A program made the position numbers and the translations under genes. From contig JAQVDN010000008.1 of the NCBI GenBank assembly GCA_028698305.1, positions 1 to 55,485 on the forward strand: a DNA stretch of 55,485 nt, written 5' to 3'. Source of the DNA: Candidatus Altimarinota bacterium. GTDB lineage: Bacteria > Patescibacteriota > Gracilibacteria > BD1-5 > UBA6164. The notes beneath the pieces were generated by a model. It had not been told where the DNA came from. It saw nothing but the letters and a program-made list of their open reading frames with translations, and made no database searches. Below, one piece after another: positions 20,252 through 31,500 of the stretch. How positions within the stretch are numbered: the stretch's first letter is position 1; each line of letters starts with the position of its first letter.

Positions 20252-21160
20252 ATGATTGATTATGATTTAATTATTGTTTGAGCTGGATCAGCTTGATACC
20301 CTGCTTGAATGTATGCTAGTAGATATAAACTAAAAAATTTAATTATTTGAGCACAACCAGGTTGAGCACTCGCAACATCACATAGAGTTGAAAACTGGCC
20401 AGGGACTATATCTGCTCCAGGAAAAGAGATAATGGATAGCTTCAAAGAACATGCAATAGAATCTGGTAGTGAAATCATAAATGAAATGGTTTCAAGTGTA
20501 ACAAAACACGAAGATCATTTTCATGTAACAACTGCTTCATGAAAAGAACTTAAATCAAAATATGTAATTATTGCAACTTGAAATAATCATAGACATCTTT
20601 GAGCTAAAGGTGAAAAAGAATTTTTATGAAAATGAGTAAGTTACTGTGCTACTTGTGACTGAATGTTTTTTAGAAATAGAGAAGTTATAATTGTTTGAGG
20701 TTGAAATACTGCAGTAACAGAAGCTCTTTACCTATCAGATATTTGTAAAAAAGTGTATCTTGTCCATAGAAAAGATACTTTTAGAGCTGAAACTTCTTGG
20801 GTAGATAAAGCAATGAGCAAAGAAAATATAGAAATGGTTCTAAATGAAGAAGTTGAAGAAATAGTTTGAGATGCTCTTGGAATGACTTGAGTAAGATTAA
20901 AATCTGGTAAAGAATTAAAAGCAGATGGTATATTTGTTGCAGTTGGAACACTTCCAAATACTTCAATTGTTGACAATCTATGATTAAAAAAAGACGAAGA
21001 AGGTTGTTTAGTTGTTGATGCAAGACAACAAACTAGTGTAAAATGACTTTATGCTGCTTGAGATGTAACTACAAATAGTAATAAATTTAAACAAACAATT
21101 ATGAGTGCTGCAGAATGATGTCTTGCAGCAAATAGTGTACATGAAGATAATTTAAGATAG
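20252..21160 (+). CDS. trxB: Thioredoxin reductase
   Basis: A 302-residue flavoprotein of usual length that passes electrons from NADPH to thioredoxin. FAD site IVGAGSAGYPAGMYASR is at residues 8-24. QPGGALATSHRVENWPG (about 44) is the family's G-G-Q-(L)-x6-E-N-(F/W)-P-G block with minor changes. The redox pair is CATCDG near residue 138. The NAD(P) site VVGGGNTAVTEALYLS is near 155, with HRKDTFRAE instead of the usual H-R-R-x-x-x-R. The end ..LYAAGDVT closes the FAD site. In many positions Gly is UGA. Class Ia RNR nearby needs a reduced thioredoxin or glutaredoxin, so this gene may feed it. Confidence 0.95.
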
Positions 21161-21179
21161 TATTTTTACTATCTTTTTT
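21154..21179 (+). terminator. Terminator of trxB
   Basis: The stem GATAGTA / TACTATC with a short T-rich loop is followed by TTTTTT, and overlaps the stop codon. Confidence 0.8.
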
Positions 21180-21235
21180 GTATTATTTTAAAATAAATAG
21201 TATAATATAATTAATAAAAAATAATTTAAAAAAAT

Positions 21236-21802
21236 ATGTGATGCAATGAACTTGATAGTATATTTAAATGTGCAAAAACTGCTGATAATATTATAAGATG
21301 ATTTAAAGAATATGCTATAAGAGTTAGTAATATTACAGATATATGACTAAATAAATTTAGATTAAGCCACAAAAATATATTTGATAGAATTTGATGATTA
21401 AGTATAAAAACTCATCGTTTATTAGCTCATGAAATAGTCAATTCATGAGAAGTTAATATGAATGAAATAAAGTTATTAATATCAGATGAAAATATTGACT
21501 CAAATATAAGGATGGAAATATTATTAGCTTTATATAATAAATGAATTGAAATAAGTGATGAGATATTGAATTCAATACAAAGTGAACTAGTATCAATTGA
21601 AAGAAGAGATGATTGAGTTATAATAATAAATAGTAAGATTTATTGAGATTTACTAATTTTTAAAAACAAAAACACTATAAAATGATTTATTAAGAGTATA
21701 GTAAAAGATCCAGATCTAGAATGATGATTTATTTATATATTTATATGAGATATAAGATATAATTCAGATTGAAAAAAATTAGAAAATAAAAGAACTACCT
21801 AA
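21236..21802 (+). CDS. Unknown protein, possibly HEAT-like helical
   Basis: A 188-residue protein I do not recognise. It starts MGCNELDSIFKCAKTAD, with a UGA as codon 2. The first 120 residues are helical, with a suggestion of HEAT-type pairs (NEIKLLISDENIDSNIRMEI, LLALYNKGIEISDEILNSIQ). The last third is strand-rich (DGVIIINSKIYGDLLIFKN, GGFIYIFIGDIRYNS). A TATAAT lies at 21201-21206, 30 bases before the ATG. The stop codon sits inside the loop of a terminator shared with nrdB. Confidence 0.65.
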
Positions 21803-21815
21803 GGCAGTTCTTTTA
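21788..21815. terminator. Bidirectional terminator, trxB side / nrdB
   Basis: AAAAGAACTACC and GGCAGTTCTTTT form a twelve-pair stem (one G-U type mismatch) with TAA, the stop codon of the plus gene, in the loop. T's on both strands. Confidence 0.85.
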
Positions 21816-21819
21816 TTTT

Positions 21820-22863
21820 CTAGAAATCCCAACTTCATTTCATAGCACTAGATTGTGCATAATTTGTAACTGTAGATTCAAAGAAATTTCATTTTTCTCC
21901 ATTGTTATCTTGAAGTCTATCAAGATGTTTATATGGATTTTTTATTACATCTGGATAAAGAGGTTTTATACCTAACATATTTAGTCTTTCATTAGCTAAC
22001 CATTTTGTATAGTTTTCTATATTTTCATGTCACATACCTATAATTCTTTCTCATAAAATATGTTTAGACCATTTTACTTCTTGTTTAACTGCTGTATCCA
22101 TCATATCAAGTATAAGTTTTTCACTATACATTTCTGGAAATTCTTTTTTGATTTCTTTAATTAAATTAGCAAATATAGTAACATGAGTTAATTCATCTCT
22201 TCTAATATAATTTATCATTCTATCTGTAGCAACCATTTTTCATGCATCAGCAAGAGTATCAAAAAATGCAAATCAATTATAAAAATAAATACTTTCAAGT
22301 AAAAAATTTCAAATTATTCAAGCAAAGAAGTTTTCATCATTAGGATTATCTATAAATTTTTGATAAATACCTCCAATAAATTCATTTCTTTCAAGTAAAT
22401 GTTTATCATTTCTCCAAAAATAATATATTTCTTCTCTATCTTTACTATCAACAACACTTTCCAAGATTGTAGCATAAGATTGACTATGAATTGCCTCTTG
22501 ATATGCTTGAATTGAAAGTATAAGATTTACTTCTGGAGCAGTTATATATTCATTAAAATTTGGTAAATTTACTGTTTGGATACTATCCAAAAATATTAAA
22601 AATGATAAAATTCATTTATAAGCTCTGGCTTCATCTGCTGTTAATTCTTTTTTAAATTGAACTGCATCTTCTCAAAGTCATTTTACTTTTTCTGGTAACC
22701 AAAAATTTCAAACCATTACTTGATAAAGACTCTTAGCCCAATTATATTTAACTGCATTCAATTGAAATAAACCTGTTGTATTTCATTTTATTATTGTTCT
22801 ATGTGCAACATCATCATTTCATTTTGGATTGAAAATTGGATTTGCTTTCATTTCATGTGCCAT
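21820..22863 (-). CDS. nrdB: Class I ribonucleotide reductase, small subunit
   Basis: A 347-residue ferritin-like radical subunit. FLIFLDSIQTVNLPNF covers the first metal ligand region (D near residue 91). EAIHSQSYATILE holds the second (E and H near 123). The end helix RRDELTHVTIFANLIKEIKK supplies E and H ligands near 225. A tyrosine in QSYATIL occupies the radical region. It makes the radical for NrdA. Unusually for a class Ia pair, it lies at the far end of the cluster from nrdA, with the anaerobic enzyme's genes between. The end GSWDF lacks the usual conserved tyrosine-rich tail, so contact with NrdA may differ. Confidence 0.93.
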
Positions 22864-22963
22864 CTTAAAACCAAGGTTAAAAAATATACTAATTAAATCT
22901 AATGATTTTAATTAAAAAATCATTTTTATTTTAAAAATGGTGTTAATTTCTTGTTAAAAACAA

Positions 22964-23410
22964 TTAATTAAATTTTTTATTATTTATAAAATTAATAAAA
23001 TCATTGGCATTTTCAAAATTTAAGTGTACAGAAGCATATCTAATATATGCAACTTCATCTAAACTATGCAATGCTTCTAAAACATCTTTTCAAATTTCTT
23101 TTGAAGTTATTTCATTTATAGTTCACCATTTAAATTCTAACTTTCTAATCAAATCATTTATAGTACTTATACTAATATTTCTTTTATTAATAGCTTTTAA
23201 TATACTATCTTCTAATTTATCTCTGTCATACCTTTGTTTTCTATTTCATGATTTTTCTACTATCAAATCTGTAGTTTCAATCTTTTCAAAAGTAGTAAAT
23301 CTATTATGACAATTTTCACATTCTCTTCTTCTTCTTATTGCTTTTCAATCTTCAGAAGTTCTTGAATCAATTACCCTTGTATTATCATGTCAACAATTTA
23401 TACAATACAT
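22964..23410 (-). CDS. nrdR: Transcriptional repressor NrdR
   Basis: A 148-residue protein of standard length. The N-terminal zinc ribbon is [20 protein letters not shown] with the second pair in [17 protein letters not shown]. An ATP-cone domain follows ([20 protein letters not shown], then [12 protein letters not shown]). NrdR senses (d)ATP through the cone and represses RNR genes by binding paired NrdR boxes. Inverted repeats of suitable type lie between nrdA and nrdD (26686-26838), so it is likely to control the cluster in which it sits. Confidence 0.95.
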
Positions 23411-23507
23411 ATTTTCAAAATTACAATATATAGTTATAATATGTTATTTTATTATACTAAATATTGTAATTTTGCAATAAAAAAACTAAAAAATAATTTC
23501 TTATTTT

Positions 23508-24209
23508 TTAGTTTCTAATTTGTACATTTTTTATGTATTTTTTTGCTATATTCTTAAATTTTTCCAACTCTAAACTTGTAAAACTCTTTCAAAAAAAATT
23601 TGGATCAAGAGTATTTCAAGCTCTATAGTTTTGTAAATAATAAGCTTTTGCTCAAGATAGGTATTTTGATATATTTACAACAATATTTTCATCATGAATT
23701 CATGAAATTAAAGTAGTTCTAAATTCATAATCAATATTACTATTTTTCAATAAATTTATACTTTCTAAATATGGTTTTTCATCTATTTTTACTCATATGA
23801 TTTTATCAAAACTTCATACTTCATGTTTTATATCCATTGCAACATAATCAACTAAATTATTTTCTAAAAGTTTTTTTAAAATTTCTGGATCTCTTCAATT
23901 TGTATCTAATTTCACCTTATATCAAAATGATTTAACTTTAAGGCAAAAATCATATAAATCTTTTTGTAAAGTAGGTTCTCAGCCACAAATAGAAACTCAA
24001 CTCAAAAGTCATTTTCTTTGTTCTAGAAAATTAAAAAATGCTTTCTCAAGTATCAAATTTTTATATATATTTTTTAGCTTTTCTTCCAAAACAAACTCAC
24101 TATTATGACAATAACCACATCTAAAATTACAACCTGGTGTAAATATTATAGCAGAAACTTCTCATGGAAACTCTATAAGAGAAAATTTATTTATGGCTGA
24201 GATTTGCAT
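23508..24209 (-). CDS. nrdG: Anaerobic RNR-activating radical SAM protein
   Basis: A 233-residue radical SAM enzyme. The cluster motif FTPGCNFRCGYCHN (C-x3-C-x2-C) is at about residue 26, and SGVSICGGEPTLQKDL (about 70) is the G-G-E SAM-binding strand. It resembles the longer NrdG2/PflA-type activases with a full partial-barrel. It would generate the glycyl radical needed by NrdD. It overlaps by only three bases with the end of the small glycyl-radical gene, consistent with one operon. Confidence 0.9.
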
Positions 24210-24211
24210 AA

Positions 24212-24379
24212 CTAACAATATTTATTAATAAAATCTAGATTTTCATTTTTTTCTTTAAAGTAATTTCTAGAATAAAATTCACTTTTTTTACCAATATTAA
24301 AACTACTAACTGGTCTATGATATCACATAACTCTTGTATATATTTGACAAGGAGTTCTTTGTAAAACTATATTTTCCAT
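24212..24379 (-). CDS. Stand-alone NrdD glycyl-radical domain (mini-protein)
   Basis: A 55-residue protein that matches only the extreme C-terminus of NrdD. TPCQIYTRVMGYHRPVSSFN and then IGKKSEFYSRNYF correspond to the R-V-x-G-Y-x-R-P-V-x-x-(F/W)-N-x-G-K-x-x-E-F block that carries the radical glycine. That glycine, residue 19, is encoded by UGA (24325-24323). The main nrdD gene ends 76 bases earlier with its own tail. Stops in the intervening AT-rich stretch rule out a single frameshift. It may act as a separate radical subunit, in the way YfiD/GrcA replaces the radical domain of pyruvate formate-lyase. No Shine-Dalgarno is seen. Confidence 0.8.
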
Positions 24380-24455
24380 AAATTCTAAATTAAAAAATAA
24401 ATAAAATAATTTTGAGAATAAAATTAAATAAATTATTTAACTTTATTTATACATA

Positions 24456-26660
24456 TTAAACCTTTATCTCTTTGAAGCTTTGAATCTTTTTATCATCATC
24501 TGTATAAATAATTCTTGTATCAATATCAAACTTTGTTCAACTATAACCTATTTCTTCATCACATTTTGGACAAAAATCATGTTCTCAAACTATATAACCA
24601 TGTTTTGGACAAATTGAAAATGTAGGTGAAATTGTTATATAAGGCAATTGATAATTTGAAATAACTGTTTTTACAAAATTTTTACAACTTTTACTATCTG
24701 TTAATCTTTCTCACATATAAAGATGTAAAACTGTTCATCATGTATATTTACATTGAATATCATTTTGATAATCAAGTGCTTCAAAAGGATCCGATGTAAA
24801 TCACACTGGAAGTTGAGTTGAATTTGTATAATAAGGAGCATCACTAGTTCATGCTTGAATAATTCAAGGAATTTGTTTTCTATCTTCTTTTGCAAATCTA
24901 TAAGTTGTTCATTCTGCTGGAGTCGCTTCTAGATTATATAAATTTCATGTTTCTTCTTGATATTCTTTTAATCTTTCTCTCATAAATTCAATCATTTCCA
25001 TAGCAAATTCTTTTCAAAAATCACTACTTACATCTTCTTTTCAAGAAGTAAAATTTAAGATTGCTTCATTCATTCAATTTAATCAAATAGTAGAAAAATG
25101 ATTTCTAAAACTTCTTAAATATCTATAAGTATATGGATATAAACCTGATTCTAACCAATGAGTTATCGTCTTTCTTTTTAATTCAAGAGATATTTTTGCT
25201 TGCTCCATCAAATAATTAACTCTTTTTTTAAACTCATCTTTATTTCATCTACAATTATATCAAACTCTAGCCATATTTAAAGTAACAACTCATATACTTC
25301 ATGTCATCTCAGCACTTCAAAATAATCAATTTCATCTTTTTTCAAGTTGAGTTAAATCAAGTTGTAATCTACAACACATAGATCTAACAGCTCCTGGAGT
25401 ATAAGCATCAGGATTTTTTACTGTTTCATAATTTCAATCCTCATTTTTAACTCTTTTAAATTGACTTCATACAAAATTTTGAAAATAAGGAAGTCCATAT
25501 TTTGCTGTCATTTCAAATAAATCATCAACCAAAGGTTCATCCCAAGGAAAATCTGGAGTTATGTTGTATGTTGGTATAGGAAATGTAAAAACTCTTCATT
25601 TGTTATCTCATGCAACATATACATCAATTAAAGCTTTATTTATTATCTTCATTTCTGACTCTAATTCACCATATTTTTTCTTATAATAACCTCTTTCTAT
25701 TCATCATAAAAATAATGCTTTTTCTTTTAAATCATCTGGACAAGTCCAATCAAGAGTTATATTTGTAAAAGGTGTTTGAGTTCCCCATCTACTAGGTACA
25801 TTTAAGCCAAAAACAAAATTTTGCATTTGTTGATAAACATATTTATATGTTTTATCATAAATATATTTTTCTTTTTTTTGCTCTGTTTCAAATTTTACTC
25901 ACAATTCTATTAATTCATTTTCTAATTCCTCTTTAAATTTATGTACAAAAGGTGATAAATAAGTATCAAAACTAGAAAATGCTTGTGCTCAAGCCCATTC
26001 ATTTTGCAATGTTCATAAAAAATTTATCATTTGATTTACTGCAGCTTGCAAATTTCTTGCTGGTGCAGAATCTATTCTATTATCACTACCATTGAATCAT
26101 TCTTCAAGTAATTGTCTTAAACTCCAACCAGCACAATAACCTGAAAACATATCTAAATCATGTATATGAAAGTCTGCATTTCTATGCAAATTTCAAATTT
26201 CATTTGGATAAATATGACTAAGCCAATAATTTGCTGTAACTTTTCAAGAAATATTTAAAATCATACCTCAAAGAGAATATCATGAATTTGCATTTGCATT
26301 TACTCTCCAATCAGATTTTTGTAAATATTCTTCCATAGAAGTTCAGACTTCAATAACAACTTTTTTATCAACTCTTTCTACCTTTCTTTTTTCTCTGTAT
26401 AAAATAAATGATTTTGCAATACTATCATGACCTTCTTTAATAAGTATTTCTTCTATAGTATCTTGGATGTTTTCTACACTAGGTATATTATTTCATACTT
26501 TTTTTTCTACCAAATCTATAACTAGATTTGTCATAGAACTTACATGAGAAAAATCATTTCAATCACAAGATTTTATAGCAGAAATTATTGCTTTTTCTAT
26601 TTTTTCTCTATCAAAGCTAACTATAGCTCAATTTCTCTTAACAATTTTATATATAGCCAT
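24456..26660 (-). CDS. nrdD: Anaerobic ribonucleoside-triphosphate reductase, core without glycyl-radical domain
   Basis: A 734-residue class III RNR. The N-terminal ATP-cone begins MAIYKIVKRNGAIVSFDREK. The barrel holds LHRNADFHIHDLDMFSGYCA near residue 155 and FVFGLNVPSRWGTQTPFTNI near 295. The end has LHLYMGERLTDSKSCKNFV, then LPYITISPTFSICPKHGYIV and EHDFCPKCDEE, the zinc site that precedes the radical domain in normal NrdD. Here the chain ends after 34 further residues unlike any NrdD tail. The radical segment is supplied by the next gene. Start chosen at the ATG before the ATP-cone. It is transcribed from the region with NrdR-like boxes. Confidence 0.9.
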
Positions 26661-26685
26661 ATCTTATACCATTTAAAACAATTAA

Positions 26686-26736
26686 AAACTACATATTGTA
26701 TATAGTTAAAAACACTATACACAATATGTAGTTTTT
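26686..26736. promoter_or_regulatory. NrdR-box-like inverted repeat before nrdD
   Basis: Two arms, aaaactacatattgtatata and its near-perfect complement (21 of 22 bases), face each other with seven bases between. They lie 26-76 bases upstream of the nrdD ATG. The AT-rich ACAwTATrTAGT core resembles NrdR boxes, and NrdR is encoded in the cluster. A plain hairpin role cannot be excluded. Confidence 0.55.
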
Positions 26737-26793
26737 TCAAAGAAATAATATGAATTTTTAATTGACTATTTTTTAATTTATTTTGATTACTTT

Positions 26794-26838
26794 ACAATAT
26801 ATAGTATTTATAATTAAAATTATAATACTATATATTGT
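26794..26838. promoter_or_regulatory. Second inverted repeat with NrdR-box-like cores
   Basis: acaatatatagtatttataa is repeated as its complement with one bulged base. Each arm begins with ACAATATATAGT, close to the usual NrdR half-sites. It lies just after the nrdA terminator and may be the distal operator of nrdD. Confidence 0.5.
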
Positions 26839-26847
26839 ATTATTTAA

Positions 26848-26874
26848 AAATAAACACTAAAAAGTGCTTATTTA
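26848..26874 (-). terminator. Terminator of nrdA
   Basis: AAATAAGCACT pairs with AGTGTTTATTT over a T4 loop, followed on the minus strand by T's. It abuts the stop codon. Confidence 0.8.
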
Positions 26875-29487
26875 TTATCCACTACAACTACTACACTCTT
26901 TCACTTCAAGACTCATAGATCTAACATAATAAACTGTTTTTATACCTTCTATATGTGCTTTAAAATAGTATTCATATAGTTCTTTTGGTGAAACATTTGC
27001 TGGATTTATCATCCATTCAAAGGAAATTGATTGATCTATCCATTTGTAAATAACAGCAACCATATCAATTACATCATTCATGTTCATATTTACATATTCT
27101 TTGTAATACCAAAAATTGTCTTCATCTAGATTTGGAGCTACATTTACACTTGGAGCAATAGCATTTGTTTCAACAAAATATTTTTTATAAATAGGCAAAA
27201 TAGATGCTGTTGTACCAACTACTAAAGCAGTAGAAGTATTTGGAGCTGGAGCTAGATGATAAGCAAATCTAACTCAAGTTTTTTTGATATTTTCTATTAG
27301 TTCTAACCATTCAGCACTCATTTGAGAGTTATTTCTAAACCAATTTGCATCTTTTCAAAGTAGGATTCATTTAGACCATTCACTACCTTGATAAACTTCA
27401 TATGTTCATCTAGAAGTTGCTAACTCATTTGATGCTTTAAGTGTTTCATAAGCATATTTTTCAAATAATTTATCTACAACTTCTCTTGCTTCTTTAGAAT
27501 CATAAGCTAGTTTATTTACAGCTAAATATTCAGCAAGTCATAGAAATCAAAGTCAAACTGATCTATATTTTTTAGCAGTTTTTTCAGCTTCTTTTATAGG
27601 ATAAAAATTTAAATCTATAACATTATCCAATATTCTCATAGCAATTGGTAAAACTTTTTCTATTTGTTCTTTTGTATTTACTTTTGCTACATTTATAGAA
27701 GCAAGGTTACAAACTACACTATCTCCTGGTTCATATTTTATAACAATTTGTCAATCTTCTATTGTTTCTTCTATAAATTTAGAAGGACTTGTATTTTGAC
27801 ATATTTCAACACAAAGTTGAGTAGAATATATATTTCAAGCATGTTTATTTGGGTTTGCTCTATTTACAGTATCTCTAAAAAATGCATAAGGCATACCTGT
27901 TTCAACTGTTGTTTTAAGATACTTTTTAAACAAATCACGAGCTGGAACAACTTCTTTTAATTCTAAATCATCATTTTTTTCACATTTTCTATAAAAATCT
28001 TCAAATTCCTCTCAAAAATGATCTTGTAATCTTTTTCCTGTTTTATCTGTTATTTCTTTTGGATCAAAAAGTGTCCAATTTTCATCATTTGTAACTCTTT
28101 CCATAAATAAATCTGGGAAAGTCACAGCTGGAAATACATCAAAACTTTTATTTCTTATATCTCAAGTTTCAGTTTGTAAATCAAGGAAACTATATATATC
28201 TCTATGAAAAATATCCAATGTAACTGAAATTGCTCATGCTCTAGCTCATAATTGATTTACAGCAACAGCAGTATCATTTATAACTTTAATCCAAGGATTT
28301 ACTCCTCAAGCAGCTCATTTTACTCATCTGATATAACCTCATCTACTTCTTATATTTCAAAGATAAACTCCAATTCATCAACCAAATTTAGAAACTTGAG
28401 CCATATTTTCTATAGAGTGATAGATAGCTCTTAGGTCATCTTCTATGTTAAATTTAAAACAACTAGATAATTGATGAAAATTTGTTCTAGCATTTAATAG
28501 GGTTGGAGTTGGAAGAGATATTTTTCCAGAAGAACAATAATCATAGATCTTTTTTGCTGTTTTTAATCTTGTTTCTTTTGGTTCTGGCATAGCTAAAAAT
28601 AAAGCTATACTCATATACATTTCTTGTGGTAATTCTTTTATTTTTTTATTTGGATTTAAAAGATATCTTTTCTTATACATCAAAATTGTTGTATAATTAT
28701 ACTCAAAATCATAATCTTTTTTTAGATATTTTCATGCTTCTAATATATCTTCTTTTGTATAATAATCATAAAAATCTTTAGAATACAATCACAATTTTAT
28801 ATATTCATCAAATAATTCAGCATAATGTTTTGCTTCATATATTTTTTTGATATCCATCTTTCTATTATTTGAAGCTTCTTTATAAAGATCAATTAAAGCC
28901 AATCTTCAAGCTATAAATTGCCAAGAAGTATTTTCAATAGAAATCAAATCTATAGCAGATTTTATAAGCATTTTAGTGATATCACTTGTTTTCATACCTT
29001 CAACGATATATTTTTTCAAGCTATCACTTATTTCTTCAAATCTACATTTACGAGCTAATCAATAAGAAACTATTTTATAAGTTTTTTCTATTTTACTCAT
29101 ATCAAAACTTTCTTTTTTTCAAGTAGTTTTTGTTATTTTAAATGTATTTTCTGATAATTTTTTTTCTACTTTTTCTTTTGCTTTTTCTCTTGCTTCTGCT
29201 CTTTTATTTCTATAAATAATAAAATGTTTCATTACTTGAAAATATCCAGATTCCATAAGCTCTCTTTCAACTTGATCTTGAATCATTTCAATAGTTATGA
29301 ACTGAGATTTATCAAATTTTTCTAATTTTAGATTCAGAGATTCTATTACTTTATCTGTAACAAGATCTACAAAACTTAAATCTTTTTCTCATACACTTTC
29401 AGCAGCTTTTTCAATTACTCTTTCTATTCTACTTCTGTCGAAATTAACTAAATCTCAATCTCTTGTTTTAATAACTTTAATAACCAT
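26875..29487 (-). CDS. nrdA: Class Ia-type ribonucleotide reductase, large subunit
   Basis: An 870-residue catalytic subunit. Two ATP-cones precede the barrel: VIKTRDGDLVNFDRSRIERV (residue 4) and FKITKTTGKKESFDMSKIEK (about 117). Tandem cones occur in some NrdA lineages and tune dATP inhibition. TPTLLNARTNFHQLSSCFKF near 285 holds the first redox cysteine. The finger loop has NLASINVAKV with its Cys just before (VVCNLASINV). NTSTALVVGTTASILPIYKK and the tail ECSSCSG, with the C-x2-C that relays electrons, end the protein. It starts the RNR cluster. Its upstream region has a perfect palindrome at 29612. Confidence 0.95.
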
Positions 29488-29570
29488 AAAAACCTATATA
29501 AAAAAATAAAGTGACTTAAAGCAATTTAATGATTTTTCTAATTTTTGCTAACAATTTTAGAACAGTTGTG

Positions 29571-29624
29571 TTAAATATTTTTTTCACATTGTTAAAAAAA
29601 ATATTTAATCGCCTTATAATAAGG
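29571..29624. promoter_or_regulatory. Palindromes upstream of nrdA
   Basis: TTAAATATTTTTTT and TTAAAAAAAATATTTAA are inverted copies with about seven bases between, and CCTTATAATAAGG (29612-29624) is a perfect palindrome. They lie 85-140 bases before the nrdA ATG and may be operator sites. They do not look like NrdR boxes. Confidence 0.35.
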
Positions 29625-29707
29625 ATTACTTATTTTTTAACAATTAAGATTACAATATTTTAGCAAAATATCAATACATAAAAAATACTTAACATAATAT
29701 TTTTATA

Positions 29708-29746
29708 AAATAAAAAGCTTTTAATCTAATTTAAAAGCTTTTTATT
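29708..29746 (-). terminator. Terminator of rmuC
   Basis: AAAAAGCTTTTAA pairs with TTAAAAGCTTTTT across seven bases. T's follow on the minus strand. The stem is also flanked by T's on plus. Confidence 0.8.
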
Positions 29747-30793
29747 TTATTCTGGTTTATTTAATTGTATTATGTTACTTTCTTTTTCCTCACCTGTTAT
29801 TTTAACTATATCTTTTTCTACAAGATTAAATTTTTTATATGCATTATTATAATGATTTATACTAGTAGACAAACTACTTCAAAGCTTTTCAAGATACTCT
29901 TCATAGGCATCCAGATGACGAGAAAGCTTTTCTACATGTTTTTTAATGTCTTGTGCTTTTTCTTCTATTTGAAGAGCCCTAAGTCATTGTAATACTGTTT
30001 GCAAATAAGCATAAAAACTAGTAGGACTTACTATAATTACTTTTTTTTCTTTAAATGCATATTCAATTAAATCAACAGTATTTGATTTAATTGTTCAAAT
30101 CTTATTTATAAGTAAATCATAATAAATTCATTCGCTTGGAATAAACATAAATGCAAATTCCATAGTTCACTCACTTGGTCTGATATATTTACTAGTTTCA
30201 TCTATTCTTTTTTTCAAATCATTTTTAAAATCTCTTACAAAAATCTCTTTTTGAATAGGATTTTCCTCTTCTAATATCTTATTATAATTTTCTAGAGAAA
30301 ATTTGGAATCTATTGGTATAATCTTGTCTTTTACAAATATAACACCATCAACTATTTCACCATTTTCAAAGCTATACTGCAACTCAAAATTATCTGGAGG
30401 AAGTATATTTTTAAGTACATTTTCTAGAAAATATTCTCATAAAATCCCTCTTTGTTTTGGACTTTTAAGTATAGATTCCAATCATTCTAAGCCTTTTCAA
30501 ATATCTTTTATTTGTCTATTTGTTTCTTCTAAACTTGATAATTTTTTTGTGATTTCTTCTATCTTTTTTGAAGCATCAATAGTTATAGAAGTATTTACTT
30601 CTGCTTGTTTTTGAGTGTTTCTATTTGCCTCAGATAATTTATAATCCAAACTTTTATTTAGTGCCAATATCTGATCTTGAAGCAATCTAAAACTATCATT
30701 TGAATTATCTTTATTTCATAATCTTGAAAAAAGATAAAAAATAACTGCAAGCAATACAAAAATTAAAATTATTAAAAATACTTCTAGTGTCAT
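29747..30793 (-). CDS. rmuC: DNA recombination protein RmuC
   Basis: A 348-residue RmuC-family protein. Residues 4-24 are a transmembrane helix, then a long coiled coil covers about 35-105. The nuclease-like domain has SPKQRGILGEYFLENVLKNI near 115, DGVIFVKDKIIPIDSKFSLE near 150, EFAFMFIPSEGIYYDLL near 210 and KKVIIVSPTSFYAYLQTV near 250, all diagnostic. RmuC limits recombination between short inverted repeats and may act as a DNase. RuvA lies directly upstream with a 24-base gap, so a recombination operon is likely. Confidence 0.93.
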
Positions 30794-30817
30794 AAATTTA
30801 TATATTTAGTAAATATT

Positions 30818-31408
30818 TTAACTCAAACTTTTTATAACATATGGAATTATATCTTTTGTTTGATTTATTCATTCTGGAAGATTTGATAAAACATTATCAA
30901 TATCACGAGGATTGTATCACATAGCAGTAAGTGTTGATTTTATAGAAGAATGAAGTGTTGAATCTATTGTATTTGCTTTTGTTATATTTTCTTTATTATA
31001 AATATTTACTCCAAAATCTTTGTCTTTAAGTTCTAGTATGATTTTTTCAGCCATTTTTTTACCTACTCATTTTATGCTTTCTATAGTTTTATTATCTTCA
31101 TTTTTTATAGATAAAACAAGTCTCTCTACTCAAAGAGATAATATTTGCATAGCTACTTTTCAACCTATTCAAGAGATTTTTATAAGTTCACCAAAAACTT
31201 TTTTTTCTTCTTTTTCTATAAATCAAAAAAGATTTTCACTATTTTCTGTTTTGTAGTGATAAATAAATAATTCAACATCTTCCAAAGTGGCAAGTTTTGA
31301 ATATGTAAGTTCATTTATAAGCACTTCGTACCCTACTCAACTATTTGTTAAAATAGTTAAATTAGTGAAATCTAAATCAATTATTTTTCAAGTTATGTAT
31401 GAAATCAT
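30818..31408 (-). CDS. ruvA: Holliday junction DNA helicase subunit RuvA
   Basis: A 196-residue protein of standard length. Domain I begins MISYITGKIIDLDFTNLTIL and contains the G-V-G-Y-E-V motif. Domain II holds the two helix-hairpin-helix sites LIKISGIGGKVAMQILS (about 78) and IESIKGVGKKMAEKIILEL (about 113). Domain III (about 145-196) includes STLTAMGYNPRDIDNVL, the RuvB-binding helices. It targets RuvB to Holliday junctions. RuvB and RuvC are not in the window. Confidence 0.95.
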
Positions 31409-31470
31409 AATATAATATTAAAAATAAGTATATAACTAGTATATAAATACTTTTCAAAAAAGCAAAAATA

Positions 31471-31500
31471 AAAAAGTCCTAAAATTTTAGGACTTTTTTA
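31471..31500 (-). terminator. Terminator after the unknown gene at 31501
   Basis: AAAAAGTCCTAAAA pairs with TTTTAGGACTTTTT. On the minus strand it continues in T's. Confidence 0.85.

Noticed and set aside
24380-24455. Frameshift or sequencing error splitting nrdD
   Set aside because: The gap contains several UAA stops in the frame of the small gene, and the main ORF has 34 extra residues of its own after the zinc site, so one indel cannot join them.
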